Source: Streptomyces griseoflavus
GTDB lineage: Bacteria > Actinomycetota > Actinomycetes > Streptomycetales > Streptomycetaceae
Assembly (NCBI RefSeq): GCF_014649995.1
Contig: NZ_BMUC01000003.1
Span: forward strand, 399,606-463,605
Direction: 5' to 3'
Length of the DNA stretch: 64,000 nucleotides
Under the pieces are notes generated by a model. The model was not told where the DNA came from. It made no database searches and saw only the letters and a program-made list of their open reading frames with translations. Below are positions 1 through 8,548 of the stretch, one piece after another (the first letter of the stretch is position 1; the number at the start of each line of letters is the position of its first letter). The position numbers and the translations under genes were made by a program.

Positions 1-411
1 GCGCCAGTCCCACATCTCCAGGGGGCCCGGCGCCTCCGTACCGGCGAGCAGCCGGCTGAAGCTGCCGCCCTCGGTGTGCCACAGCCGCACGGCCCGGTCG
101 GCGGGGACGATGCGGACCTTGGGGCCCTGCTCGTAGTCGAGCAGGGTGGTGACGCTGACCCCGAGCGCGTCGCCGATCTTGACGACGGTGCCGATGCTCG
201 GGTTGGTGCGGGCCTGCTCGATCTGGATGAGCATGCCGCGGCTGACACCCGCCCGCGCGGCGAGCACGTCGAGGGTGAAGCCGCGTTCGGTGCGCCAGCG
301 CCTGACGTTGCGCCCCAGGGAACGGGTCAGCAGGTCGAGGTCCGACACGTTCCGTCCGTTCGGTTCGACGTGAGGTTCCACGTGGTGAATGACAGCGTTC
401 GGACCTTTCAC
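1..411 (-). CDS. XRE-family regulator, helix-turn-helix plus start of a cupin domain (3' end cut by the window)
   Basis: The frame is open over 137 codons and runs off the left edge. Residues about 27-85 form an XRE helix-turn-helix ('TLDVLAARAGVSRGMLIQIEQ', read as two overlapping pieces 'TLDVLAARAGVSRG' and 'MLIQIEQARTNPSIG'). After it comes the beginning of a cupin-like region ('LLAGTEAPGPLEMWDW'). Family members are one-component repressors that sense a small molecule with the cupin. The GTG at 411 is the furthest start; the GTG at 348 ('VSDLDLLTRSLGRNVRRWR') matches where homologues begin as I recall them and has GGACGG just upstream, though very close. I am sure of the family, not of the start or the target. 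Confidence 0.8.
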   Translation of the reverse strand, partial: MKGPNAVIHHVEPHVEPNGRNVSDLDLLTRSLGRNVRRWRTERGFTLDVLAARAGVSRGMLIQIEQARTNPSIGTVVKIGDALGVSVTTLLDYEQGPKVRIVPADRAVRLWHTEGGSFSRLLAGTEAPGPLEMWDWR

Positions 412-504
412 TGCGGACTGGTGCACCCGGTCGTCCACCGCACTGTACTGCGGGGCTCCCCGTACCGGCGGGGCCGGTGCGGCCGGCGGCCGGAAGGGGT
501 GCGG

Positions 505-1326
505 TCAGCTCCCGGGTTCCAGCTCGGCGAGCCGTGCCGGGGCGTCCGCGTCCAGCTCGGCGAGCCGGGCCACGCTCTCCTCGTCCAGCAGCGACAGCGC
601 CCGCAGTTGCTCCGGCGTGACGTCCTGCGGGATCGGCACGGGCGCCGGGGTGCGCAGCGGCGGCTGCCAGCCGTCGGCGGGCGTCCAGCGCCGTACGACC
701 CGGGCCGGGGCACCCGCGACCACGGCGTGGTCGGGCACCGTGCCCCGGACCACCGCGCCCGCGGCGACCACCACGTTCCGTCCGACCCGCGCGCCCGGCA
801 GGATCACCGCGCCGGTGCCGATCCAGCAGCCGGGGCCGATCTCCACCGGTTCCATCCGCGGCCACTGCTTGCCGATGGGCTCGTGCGGATCGTCGTAGGA
901 GTGGTTGGTGGAGGTGATGTAGACGTACGGCCCGAAGTAGCAGTCGCTGCCGATCGTGACGGTCGTGTCGGCGATGACATGGCTGCCGCGGCCCAGGACG
1001 ACCCCGTCGCCGATGCGCAGGATCGGCTCGGGCCCGAGGTCGAGGCCGGGCATCAGGCCGGCGGTGAGGGTGACCTGCTCCCCGACGATGCAGTGCGCGC
1101 CGATGCGGATCCACGGCTCCCCGAAGACCGTACCGAGCGGGAAGGCCAGCCTGGTCCCCGTGCCCATGGCGGCGAAGCGGAAGCGGCCGGGGTGTTCGGC
1201 CGTCACGGAGCCCGTGCGCTGCGCCCAGGCCCAGCCCGTGTGGACCGCGCGCTGAGCGAGGCGGCGCGGCCAGGACGAGAACGTGTTCTTGCGCTTGGGC
1301 ACCCGCTCACCGTAGTCGGCGGGCAC
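505..1326 (-). CDS. Left-handed beta-helix (hexapeptide repeat) acyltransferase
   Basis: 273 aa. Residues about 70-215 are hexapeptide repeats of the LbH fold, with the 'TSTNHSYDDP' loop of maltose/galactoside O-acetyltransferase-like enzymes holding the likely catalytic His. It ends with the usual 'GAPARVVRRW' closure of the helix, then an acidic tail that is not part of the fold. Such proteins transfer acetyl or other acyl groups from CoA to sugar hydroxyls; the acceptor here is unknown. The GTG at 1326 gives the longest frame but has no ribosome site. The GTG at 1302 ('VPKRKNTFSSW') has GGTGAG upstream and is probably the true start. It lies upstream of the XRE gene on the same strand and diverges from the gamma-carbonic anhydrase gene. 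Confidence 0.82.
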   Translation of the reverse strand: MPADYGERVPKRKNTFSSWPRRLAQRAVHTGWAWAQRTGSVTAEHPGRFRFAAMGTGTRLAFPLGTVFGEPWIRIGAHCIVGEQVTLTAGLMPGLDLGPEPILRIGDGVVLGRGSHVIADTTVTIGSDCYFGPYVYITSTNHSYDDPHEPIGKQWPRMEPVEIGPGCWIGTGAVILPGARVGRNVVVAAGAVVRGTVPDHAVVAGAPARVVRRWTPADGWQPPLRTPAPVPIPQDVTPEQLRALSLLDEESVARLAELDADAPARLAELEPGS

Positions 1327-1416
1327 GGCGTGGACGGGCGGGTGCCCCTGTGATCTTCACCCCACCGGGCAGGCGTACGGTGCGTGGTGTCCGCGACGTC
1401 TGCAAGGGAGAGGGCG

Positions 1417-1947
1417 ATGACGCACCGCGCACTGATCACCGGCATCGGCGGCAGGGAGCCGCGGGTGGACCCGGACGCGTTCGTGGCACCGACGGCGTCC
1501 GTGATCGGGGACGTGACCCTGGGCGCCGGAGCGAGCGTCTGGTACGGCGCCGTGCTGCGCGGCGACGTGGAGCGCATCTCCGTCGGCGCGAGCAGCAACG
1601 TGCAGGACAACTGCACGCTGCACGCCGATCCGGGGTTCCCGGTCGCCGTGGGTGAGCGGGTGTCGATCGGGCACAACGCCGTGGTGCACGGGGCGACCGT
1701 GGGCGACGACTGTCTGATCGGGATGGGGGCCACGGTGCTGAACGGCGCGGTGATCGGCGCGGGGTCGCTGGTCGCCGCTCAGGCGCTGGTGCCGCAGGGC
1801 ATGGAGGTGCCGCCGGGGTCACTGGTCGCGGGGGTGCCGGCGAAGGTCCGGCGGGAGCTGACGCCGGAGGAGCGGGAGGGGCTCACGCTCAACGGCACGA
1901 TGTACGCGGAGCTCGCGAAGGCGCACCGGGACGTGCACGGGGCGTAG
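1417..1947 (+). CDS. Gamma-class carbonic anhydrase family protein
   Basis: 176 aa, almost entirely left-handed beta-helix. The three histidines that bind the metal in gamma carbonic anhydrases are recognisable: one in 'NCTLHAD' and two in 'IGHNAVVHGA'. Family members hydrate CO2 or are inactive relatives (YrdA/PaaY type); this short form lacks the acidic loop of the archaeal Cam enzyme, so activity is uncertain. The ATG at 1417 follows GGGAGAGG and is preferred over an upstream in-frame GTG at 1384. It diverges from the acyltransferase gene, another beta-helix protein of different subfamily. Confidence 0.85.
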   Translation: MTHRALITGIGGREPRVDPDAFVAPTASVIGDVTLGAGASVWYGAVLRGDVERISVGASSNVQDNCTLHADPGFPVAVGERVSIGHNAVVHGATVGDDCLIGMGATVLNGAVIGAGSLVAAQALVPQGMEVPPGSLVAGVPAKVRRELTPEEREGLTLNGTMYAELAKAHRDVHGA

Positions 1948-1992
1948 GGCCGCGGGGGGCGGAGATGGCCGCCTCGGTGGTCCCCGTCTTCC

Positions 1993-2634
1993 TCACGCCT
2001 CCCCGGCGGCCGCCGGCTCCGCGGTGGTCGCCGCGCTCTTCGCCGCCTTGCGCTTCAGGACCAGCACCGAGGTGAGGCCGATCAGTACCGCCGCCACCAG
2101 GCCCAGCCAGGAGAAGCGCTTCAGCCAGGACTCGGCGACGATGCCGACGTAGTAGATGACGGCCGTGGTGCCGCCCGCCCACAGGATGCCGCCGAGTACG
2201 TTGGCGGTGAGGAACTTCCAGTACGGCATCCGCAGCACGCCCGCGAGGGGGCCGGCGAAGATGCGCAGCAGGGCGACGAAGCGGCCGAAGAAGACGGCCC
2301 ACATGCCCCACTTCTGGAAGGACCGCTCGGCGGTGGCGATGTGCCCCTCACCGAAGTGCCGGGGGAACTTCGCGCCCAGCCGCGCCAGCAGGGGCCGTCC
2401 GCCCTTGCGGCCGATGGCGTAGCCGATCGAATCGCCGACGATCGCGCCGGCGACGGCGCAGGCCCCGAGGACCACCGGGTCGATGGCGCCGTGCTGGGAG
2501 GCGAGCAGCGCGGCCGAGACGAGGATGATCTCCCCCGGCAGCGGGATGCCCAGGCTCTCCAGCCCGATGACCAGTCCCACCAGTGCGTACACGGTGACCG
2601 CGGGCACGGTCTCGAGCCACTCCTGGACGTGCAA
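1993..2634 (-). CDS. DedA family membrane protein (VTT domain)
   Basis: 213 aa with four or five hydrophobic segments. It carries the DedA signature 'GLESLGIPLPGE' near the N terminus and the 'FFGRFVALLRIFAGPLAGV' region with the conserved arginines. DedA proteins are inner-membrane undecaprenyl-phosphate or phospholipid transporters/flippases needed for envelope homeostasis. I start it at the TTG at 2634 because GGGAGGA lies 6-7 nt upstream, whereas the in-frame ATG at 2673 and GTG at 2688 have no ribosome site; the TTG start also removes a disordered, atypical N-terminal extension. The C terminus is Ala/Lys-rich and charged. Confidence 0.85.
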   Translation of the reverse strand: MHVQEWLETVPAVTVYALVGLVIGLESLGIPLPGEIILVSAALLASQHGAIDPVVLGACAVAGAIVGDSIGYAIGRKGGRPLLARLGAKFPRHFGEGHIATAERSFQKWGMWAVFFGRFVALLRIFAGPLAGVLRMPYWKFLTANVLGGILWAGGTTAVIYYVGIVAESWLKRFSWLGLVAAVLIGLTSVLVLKRKAAKSAATTAEPAAAGEA

Positions 2635-2735
2635 CGCCGTTCCTCCCGGTCCACCGGTGCCGTGTTCGTTCATGGTGCGACCGGACACGGAGCACCGGCG
2701 GGAATCCTACCTCTTCGGGAGCTTTCGTCCGGGGC

Positions 2736-5114
2736 TCAGGCGTTCCAGCTCCACTCCGCCACCTCGGGCAGGTCGGTGCCGTGCTCGCGGATCCAGGCGT
2801 GGTGCCTGCTGCGCGCGTCGGCCATCCGCTGCCGTACGGCGGCGGCGCGCACGGCGAGTCCCGGCACCCGGTCGATGACGTCCATGACCAGCCGGTAGCG
2901 GTCGAGGTCGTTGCGGACCACCATGTCGAACGGCGTGGTCGTGGTGCCGGACTCCTTGTACCCGCGTACGTGCAGGTGCGGGTGGCCGTTGCGGCGGTAG
3001 GCGAGGCGGTGGATCAGCCACGGGTAGCCGTGGTAGGCGAAGATCACCGGCTTGTCGGCGGTGAACAGGCCGTCGTACTCGAAGTCGGTCATGCCGTGCG
3101 GGTGCTCCCCGTGCGGCATCAGCCGGGCGATGTCGACGACGTTCACCACGCGGACGGCCAGCCCGGGAACGTGGCGGCGCAGCAGTTGCGCGGCGGCCAG
3201 TACCTCCTGGGTGGGCACGTCGCCGGCGCAGGCCAGGACGACGTCGGGTTCGCCGCCGTTCTCGGTGCCCGCCCACTCCCAGATCCCGGCGCCCCGCGCG
3301 CAGTGGGCCCGGGCCTCGTCCATCGACAGCCAGTCGTAGCACGGCTGCTTGCCGGCCACGATCACGTTGACGTAGTCGCGGCTGCGCAGGGCGTGGTCCG
3401 CGACGGACAGCAGGGTGTTGGCGTCCGGCGGCAGGTAGACCCGTACGACGTGGGGGCTCTTGTTGAGCACGTGGTCGACGAAGCCGGGGTCCTGGTGGGA
3501 GAAGCCGTTGTGGTCCTGGCGCCACACGTGGGAGGTGAGCAGGTAGTTGAGCGAGGGGACGGGGGCGCGCCAGGGCAGTTCCCGGGAGGTCTTCAGCCAT
3601 TTGATGTGCTGGTTGACCATCGAGTCGACGATGTGGACGAACGCCTCGTAGCAGGAGAACAGTCCGTGCCGGCCGGTGAGGAGGTAGCCCTCCAGCCAGC
3701 CCTGGCAGAGGTGTTCGGAGAGGATCTCCATCACCCGGCCGTGCCGGTCGAGGTGCTCGTCGACGTCGAGGGTGGTGGCCTGCCATGCCTTGCCGCTGGC
3801 GTCGAAGACGGCCTGGAGCCGGTTGGAGGCGGTCTCGTCGGGGCCCACCAGTCGGAAGTTCCGCCGGCCGGAGGTGTCCCGCATGATCCGTTCCAGGAGG
3901 CCGCCCAGGATCCGGGTGGGCTCGTGGAGGGTGGTGCCGGGCTTGTCGACCGGGACGGCGAAGTCGTCGAGGGGCGGCATGGGCAGTTCGCGCACCAGCA
4001 GCCCGCCGTTGGCGTGCGGCGTGGACCCGAGACGCCGTGTGCCCTCGGGGAGACAGGCGAGGACGTCGGCGACGGGCCGGCCCTCGTCGTCGAAGAGTTC
4101 CCCGGGCCGGTACGACTTCAGCCACGCCTCCAGCTGCCGCAGGTGCTCGGGGTTGTCGCGGACGCCGGGGAGCGGCACCTGGTGGGAGCGCCAGGTGCCC
4201 TCCACGGGCTGTCCGTCGACCTCGCGGGGGCCGGTCCAGCCCTTCGGGGTGCGCAGCACGATCACCGGCCACCGGGGGCGTTCGGTGGCGCCTTCCTCCC
4301 GGGCGGCGCGCTGGATGCCGGCGATGCGGTCCAGGGCGGTGTCCAGGGCGTGCGCCATCGCGCGGTGGACGTCGGCGGGGTCGCTGCCGCCGACGTGGAG
4401 GGGCTCGTGGCCGTACCCCCGCAGCAGCGCGTCGAGCTCGGGCTCGGGCAGGCGGGCCAGGACGGTCGGGTTGGCGATCTTGTAGCCGTTGAGGTGCAGG
4501 ATCGGCAGCACGGCACCGTCGTGCACCGGGTCGAGGAACTTGTTGGAGTGCCAGGACGCGGCCAGCGGGCCGGTCTCCGCCTCGCCGTCCCCGATCACGC
4601 AGGCGACCAGCAGGCCGGGGTTGTCGAGGGCGGCGCCGTAGGCGTGGGCGAGGGAGTAGCCGAGTTCGCCGCCCTCGTGGATCGAGCCGGGCACCTCGGG
4701 GGCGACGTGGCTGGGCACGCCGCCGGGGAAGGAGAACTGCCGGAACAGCCGTGCCATGCCGGCCGCGTCCCGGCCGACGTCCGGGTAGGTCTCGCTGTAG
4801 CTGCCCTCCAGCCAGGAGTTGGCGAGCACGGACGGGCCGCCGTGCCCCGGTCCCCAGACGCACAGCGCGTCCAGTCCGCGGGCCGCGACGACCCGGTTGA
4901 GGTGGGTGTGGACCAGGTTGAGTCCGGGCGAGGTGCCCCAGTGCCCGAGCAGCCTGGGCTTGATGTGCTCGGGCTTCAGGGGCTCGGTGAGCAGCGGGTT
5001 CGCCAGCAGGTAGATCTGGCCCGCCGCCAGGTAGTTGGCGGCCCGCCAGTGGGCGTCCAGGGTGCGCAGTTCCTCGTCGCTCAGTACGGTCCGGACGTCC
5101 TGGTCCTCAGGCAT
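2736..5114 (-). CDS. xfp: Phosphoketolase (xylulose-5-phosphate/fructose-6-phosphate)
   Basis: 792 aa, the normal length of bacterial phosphoketolases. It splits xylulose 5-phosphate (and usually fructose 6-phosphate) with inorganic phosphate to acetyl phosphate plus a triose or tetrose phosphate, using thiamine diphosphate. The family motifs are present: '[18 protein letters not shown]' early, the ThDP/Mg motif '[19 protein letters not shown]', '[16 protein letters not shown]', and '[20 protein letters not shown]' in the middle domain. The ATG at 5114 has GGAG six bases upstream. In actinobacteria this enzyme is often found next to universal stress proteins and in hypoxia/dormancy regulons, which fits its neighbour at 5301-6182. 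Confidence 0.95.
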   Translation of the reverse strand: MPEDQDVRTVLSDEELRTLDAHWRAANYLAAGQIYLLANPLLTEPLKPEHIKPRLLGHWGTSPGLNLVHTHLNRVVAARGLDALCVWGPGHGGPSVLANSWLEGSYSETYPDVGRDAAGMARLFRQFSFPGGVPSHVAPEVPGSIHEGGELGYSLAHAYGAALDNPGLLVACVIGDGEAETGPLAASWHSNKFLDPVHDGAVLPILHLNGYKIANPTVLARLPEPELDALLRGYGHEPLHVGGSDPADVHRAMAHALDTALDRIAGIQRAAREEGATERPRWPVIVLRTPKGWTGPREVDGQPVEGTWRSHQVPLPGVRDNPEHLRQLEAWLKSYRPGELFDDEGRPVADVLACLPEGTRRLGSTPHANGGLLVRELPMPPLDDFAVPVDKPGTTLHEPTRILGGLLERIMRDTSGRRNFRLVGPDETASNRLQAVFDASGKAWQATTLDVDEHLDRHGRVMEILSEHLCQGWLEGYLLTGRHGLFSCYEAFVHIVDSMVNQHIKWLKTSRELPWRAPVPSLNYLLTSHVWRQDHNGFSHQDPGFVDHVLNKSPHVVRVYLPPDANTLLSVADHALRSRDYVNVIVAGKQPCYDWLSMDEARAHCARGAGIWEWAGTENGGEPDVVLACAGDVPTQEVLAAAQLLRRHVPGLAVRVVNVVDIARLMPHGEHPHGMTDFEYDGLFTADKPVIFAYHGYPWLIHRLAYRRNGHPHLHVRGYKESGTTTTPFDMVVRNDLDRYRLVMDVIDRVPGLAVRAAAVRQRMADARSRHHAWIREHGTDLPEVAEWSWNA

Positions 5115-5300
5115 GGAGACTCCGTGAGTGGTCGGCCCGGGCGGGGCCGGCGGGGGCGGGCATCAGGAGCGGAGTACCAGTTTCCCGGGCGTCGATACCC
5201 CGGGTGCGGCGGAACGGCACCATGTGGCGCAATCGGTACGGGGCATCCGGCGCGTCCACCCCCCGACAGCGGAGGCTGTCGGAGGGCTCCGGCGTCTCCG

Positions 5301-6182
5301 TCAGCCGTGGGCGACCACGGCGACCGGTGCGGCGGAGTGGTGCATCACCGCGTGGGCGATGGACCCGATGTGCGCGCCGAGCGGACTGCGGCGGGTCCGG
5401 CGGCCGACGACCACCAGCGAGGATTCCGCGGACGCCTCGACGAGGCGGACGGACGGACTGCCGCCGAAGGACTCCTCGACGACGTTCACCTCCGGGAACT
5501 TCGCGCGCCAGGGGGCCAGCACCCGGGTCAGGTTCGCGGCCTGCTCCCGCTCGATGTCCTGGTACGCCTCCGGAGCGGCGGCGAGGCCGTAGACGTAGTA
5601 CGGCGGCAGGGCCCAGCCGTGCACGACGCGCAGGGCGGTGTCGCGCCGCCGCGCCTCCTCGAAGGCGAACCCGATGACCGCGTCGCGCGGCCGGTCGGCG
5701 TCCACGCCGAGCAGCACCGGCCGGTAGGGCGTGCCCGCCGAGGGAATGCCCGCGGGGTCCGGTTCGTGCTCGTCGGCGGCCTGTTCACCGGCCCGGACCA
5801 GGACCACGGGCTGCTCGGCGCGGGCCACCACGACGAGTCCCACCGAGCCGACCAGGAACCCGCCGAGGGCGCCGAGCCCGCGGGAGCCGAGCACCAGCAG
5901 TTCGGCGTCCTCCGCGGCCTTGATCAGCACCTCGTAGGGCATGCCGTCGACCTGTTCGTGGGTCACCTCGACGCCGGGGTGGCGCAGCCGCAGCCCTTCG
6001 GCCGTCTCGCTCGGCATGCTCCGCCAGGCTTCGGCCTGGGGTGCCGCGGGCGACGGTGCCGGCCGGCGGACGTGCAGCAGCCGCAGCGGCAGACCGCGCA
6101 GCACCGCTTCACGGGCCGCCCACTCGGCGGCGGCACGGCTCTCGGGCGAGCCGTCGAGTCCGACGGTGACGGTGCGGGTCAT
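5301..6182 (-). CDS. Tandem-domain universal stress protein
   Basis: 293 aa made of two UspA domains (about residues 1-140 and 160-293). Each keeps the ATP-binding loop G-2X-G-9X-G(S/T): 'GSRGLGALGGFLVGS' in the first and 'GRRTRRSPLGAHIGS' in the second. The ATG at 6182 follows GGAGGT by 8 nt. Tandem Usp proteins of this kind are typical DevR/DosR-regulon products in Mycobacterium and OsdR-regulon products in Streptomyces. The gene lies 186 bp upstream of phosphoketolase on the same strand, and the region before it carries two DevR-type palindromes, so hypoxia or stationary-phase induction is inferred. Confidence 0.92.
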   Translation of the reverse strand: MTRTVTVGLDGSPESRAAAEWAAREAVLRGLPLRLLHVRRPAPSPAAPQAEAWRSMPSETAEGLRLRHPGVEVTHEQVDGMPYEVLIKAAEDAELLVLGSRGLGALGGFLVGSVGLVVVARAEQPVVLVRAGEQAADEHEPDPAGIPSAGTPYRPVLLGVDADRPRDAVIGFAFEEARRRDTALRVVHGWALPPYYVYGLAAAPEAYQDIEREQAANLTRVLAPWRAKFPEVNVVEESFGGSPSVRLVEASAESSLVVVGRRTRRSPLGAHIGSIAHAVMHHSAAPVAVVAHG

Positions 6183-6247
6183 GGTGGGACACCTCCAGGA
6201 GTCGAAGTGATCACCACGAGCATCGCCCGGAGCGGCCCCGGCGACAA

Positions 6248-6261
6248 GGGCCACTGGTCCC
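6248..6261. promoter_or_regulatory. Candidate DevR/OsdR-type binding site (weaker)
   Basis: GGGCCACTGGTCCC fits the pattern GGGNC-N4-GNCCC of DevR/DosR-like response regulators. It lies 66 bp before the Usp start codon and 74 bp from the stronger site at 6335. The pattern is seen directly; the regulator is inferred from the neighbours. Confidence 0.4.
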
Positions 6262-6334
6262 GGCCGGGCGCCGAAGGGCCCGCGTGCCGAACGGGGAAGG
6301 CGCCCTCGCGGGAGGGCCGGTCGCCCCGCGCTTT

Positions 6335-6348
6335 GGGCCGTACGGCCC
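6335..6348. promoter_or_regulatory. Candidate DevR/OsdR-type binding site (perfect palindrome)
   Basis: GGGCCGTACGGCCC is a perfect 14-bp palindrome, 16 bp if the flanking T and A are counted. It matches GGGNC-N4-GNCCC and sits between the divergent Usp and cyclic-nucleotide-domain genes, 76 bp before the latter. In S. coelicolor, OsdR sites of this form precede usp and other dormancy genes; no devR/devS gene lies in the window. Confidence 0.55.
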
Positions 6349-6423
6349 ATGGCCGGGCGCGACGGCCGGGGCGACGCTGGAGGCACGAAGGCAGTCCCAA
6401 GCGCCCGGTCCGGGAGGCCCGCC

Positions 6424-6888
6424 ATGTACGCTCCCCCGTCCCCCAGCATGCCGCGCGCCCTGCCCGCCGAGCACCGGGCACGGCTTGTGCGGACCGCCCG
6501 CGAGGTGTCCTTCCCGCCGGGCGCCCGGTTGTTCGAGGAGGGCGGCCGGGCGGACCGGTTCTGGGTGATCCGCACCGGCACCGTGGAACTCGACATGCAT
6601 GTGCCCGGACGCCGGGCAGCCGTCATCGAACGCCTCGGGCACAACGAACTGGTCGGCTGGTCCTGGCTCTTCTCCCCGCACGTGTGGCAGCTCGGCGCCG
6701 AGGCGGCGACCCCGGTACGGGCCTACGAGTTCGACGCCCGGGCCGTGCTCGCGCTGTGCCAGGACGACCCCGAGATGGGCCGGGAGCTGGCCCGGTGGGT
6801 CGGCCACGTGGTGGCGCACCGGCTGCACGCCTCCCGGGTGCGCCTGCTGGACCTCTACGGCCCGTACGGCGCCGGCGCCGCCGTGTGA
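6424..6888 (+). CDS. Stand-alone cyclic-nucleotide-binding (Crp/Fnr effector) domain protein
   Basis: 154 aa. Residues about 10-130 form a cNMP-binding beta-barrel ('FPPGARLFEEGGRADRFWVIRTGTVEL' as two pieces: 'FPPGARLFEEGGRADRF' and 'WVIRTGTVEL', then 'LGHNELVGWSWLFSPH'). It continues into the start of the dimer helix and stops, with no winged-helix DNA-binding domain. The barrel lacks an obvious R-A-A phosphate-binding cassette, so the ligand may not be a cyclic nucleotide. GGGAGG lies about 6 nt before the ATG at 6424. It diverges from the Usp gene across two DevR-like boxes, which suggests a stress role. Confidence 0.82.
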   Translation: MYAPPSPSMPRALPAEHRARLVRTAREVSFPPGARLFEEGGRADRFWVIRTGTVELDMHVPGRRAAVIERLGHNELVGWSWLFSPHVWQLGAEAATPVRAYEFDARAVLALCQDDPEMGRELARWVGHVVAHRLHASRVRLLDLYGPYGAGAAV

Positions 6889-6909
6889 GGGTGGGTCGCG
6901 GGGTGGCGG

Positions 6910-7362
6910 TCAGCCGCTGGGCCGCAGCGTCCAGACGACGGTCATCTCTCCGGTGACCGCGCCGTCCGCACGGCGGAGGGCGACCGTCACGGGGAACTCC
7001 GGGCGGCGGCCGCCGTCGAGTTCGGCGACGACCTCGGCGGCCGGGCGGCCGAGGGTGGCGGTGGCCGTGACCGGGCCCATGGGCAGCTTCCGGTAGACGA
7101 TCTCGGCGCGGACGGCCAGCGGTACGGCCCGCGGGAGCTGCTCACCGAACGCGGCGAGCACGACCGCGCCGCTCGCCGACTCCCCCAGGGTGAACACGGC
7201 GCCGGTGTGCGGCCCGCCCGCGTGGTGGTGGTGGGCGCTCTGGTCCGGCAGGGCCACCACGGCCCGCTCGGGTGTGGCCTCCAGGAACCGGAGGCCGAGG
7301 GTCCGGGCCATGGGCACCGCGGCGGCGAGCAGCTCGCCGGCGGACATCTGGTCTGCGCTCAT
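6910..7362 (-). CDS. Hotdog-fold thioesterase-like protein (PaaI/DUF4442 type)
   Basis: 150 aa with the hotdog fold of PaaI/DUF4442 proteins: a central helix region 'HHHHAGGPHTGAVFTLGESASGA' (read as 'HHHHAGGPHTG' and 'AVFTLGESASGA') followed by strands such as 'PLAVRAEIVYRKLPMGPV'. Family members hydrolyse acyl-CoA thioesters, but the substrate cannot be told. No clear ribosome site precedes the ATG at 7362; a second ATG lies five codons in. It is convergent with the cyclic-nucleotide-domain gene. Confidence 0.75.
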   Translation of the reverse strand: MSADQMSAGELLAAAVPMARTLGLRFLEATPERAVVALPDQSAHHHHAGGPHTGAVFTLGESASGAVVLAAFGEQLPRAVPLAVRAEIVYRKLPMGPVTATATLGRPAAEVVAELDGGRRPEFPVTVALRRADGAVTGEMTVVWTLRPSG

Positions 7363-7481
7363 GGCCGGATGTTACCCACGGGTAGTACGGGCTGGTCCGG
7401 CGGCGCGGCATCGCGGTTGCTACGTTCCCGTCAAAGGGCGGTGACCCATTCGTGTCCGGGGCGCGGCTAGGGTGACTGCCC

Positions 7482-8489
7482 ATGTGGCCAGGACAGCAGC
7501 CGCCCGGGGGCGAGCAGAACCCGCAGTCGAACAACCCGTACCAGCAGCCGGGGTACCAACAGCCCAATCCGTACCAGCAGCCCGGCTACCAGCAGCCGAA
7601 CCCGTACCAGCAGCAGCAGTGGGGGGATCCCTCCACCGTCGGCATGCCCCAGGCGCCGAAGGGCGGGGGCGGCGGGAACCGGACGAAGCTGGTGGCCGTC
7701 GTGGCCGCGACGGCCGTGGTGGTCGCCGCGGGCGTCACCGGTTTCCTGGTGCTCGGCGGCGACAAGGACGACGAGGCCGACGGCAGGAAGGACGCCAAGC
7801 CGTCGGCGACCGCGTCCAAGGACGCCTCCGCGGAGCCGAGCGCCTCCGCGTCGGGAAGCAACCCGCGCGGCGGCGACGAGGAGAAGGCGACCGTTCCCGG
7901 CTGGAAGGTCGTCACCAACACGCGCTTCGGCACCAAGTTCGACGTCCCCGCCGACTGGGAGATAGAGACCCCCGGCACCAGCGTGGGCTTCGAGTGGGAG
8001 GAGAAGGACGGTGAGATGGGCCGCACCACCGTCACCGCCCCCGCGTACCTGAAGTCCAAGTGGTGCACCAGCGACGACAACAAGGACGGCCGCGAGGAGG
8101 ACACCGCCCTCGCGACGGCCGGGACCCGCGGTGAGAACGGCGCCAAGACCACGCAGGAGGCCGCCGAGACGCGGGTGCCGTGGTGGATCTTCGGCGGGTA
8201 CACGCAGCCCGACAAGAAGAGCGTGAAGCAGGTGAAGCCGAAGCCCTACACCACCAAGTCGGGCCTCACCGGCCACGTCGCCACGTCCCACTCGGAGAAC
8301 ACCCCGCAGAAGGGCAAGTGCGACAGCGAGGGCAAGGCGATCACGTTCGCGTTCAAGAACGGTGCCGGTGACTTCGTCACCTGGAACCTCTACGGCGCGG
8401 CGAAGGTCAAGGAGGAGATCCCGGAGGCGACCGTGCAGCAGATCCTCAGCACGGTGCGCCTGACCGAGGAGGGCCCGCAGGGGGCGTAG
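7482..8489 (+). CDS. Membrane-anchored protein with Pro/Gln/Tyr-rich cytoplasmic repeats
   Basis: 335 aa. Residues 1-50 are a low-complexity tail with repeats of NPYQQPGYQQP. A single membrane segment follows at about 68-90 ('LVAVVAATAVVVAAGVTGFL'). After a Lys/Ser/Ala-rich linker, the extracellular part (about 145-335) resembles the unnamed Streptomyces membrane proteins that follow such N-terminal tails. The function is unknown; the topology N-in, C-out is inferred from the single segment. A -10-like TAGGGT ends 8 nt before the ATG, so the mRNA may be leaderless or nearly so. MFS transporter gene follows 59 bp downstream. Confidence 0.75.
   Translation: MWPGQQPPGGEQNPQSNNPYQQPGYQQPNPYQQPGYQQPNPYQQQQWGDPSTVGMPQAPKGGGGGNRTKLVAVVAATAVVVAAGVTGFLVLGGDKDDEADGRKDAKPSATASKDASAEPSASASGSNPRGGDEEKATVPGWKVVTNTRFGTKFDVPADWEIETPGTSVGFEWEEKDGEMGRTTVTAPAYLKSKWCTSDDNKDGREEDTALATAGTRGENGAKTTQEAAETRVPWWIFGGYTQPDKKSVKQVKPKPYTTKSGLTGHVATSHSENTPQKGKCDSEGKAITFAFKNGAGDFVTWNLYGAAKVKEEIPEATVQQILSTVRLTEEGPQGA
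7533..7613 (+). repeat. Tandem in-frame repeat (33-bp units)
   Basis: Two 33-bp units (7533-7565 and 7566-7598) and a partial third (7599-7613) encode NPYQQPGYQQP, NPYQQPGYQQP and NPYQQ. The DNA copies differ mainly at third positions, so the repeat is kept at protein level. Confidence 0.8.
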
Positions 8490-8548
8490 CGGGCAGGGGG
8501 CCGGCGCTCCATTTGGCAAGCCGGCCCCTGCCCGGCGATAGTCACGGG

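Noticed and set aside
76-1353. Long plus-strand frame over the XRE and acyltransferase genes
   Set aside because: Shadow of the minus-strand genes; its translation is Arg/Gly/Ala-rich low-complexity with no domain.
2781-6956. 1391-codon plus-strand frame
   Set aside because: It covers phosphoketolase and the Usp gene in the opposite strand; composition is typical of an antisense frame in high-GC DNA.
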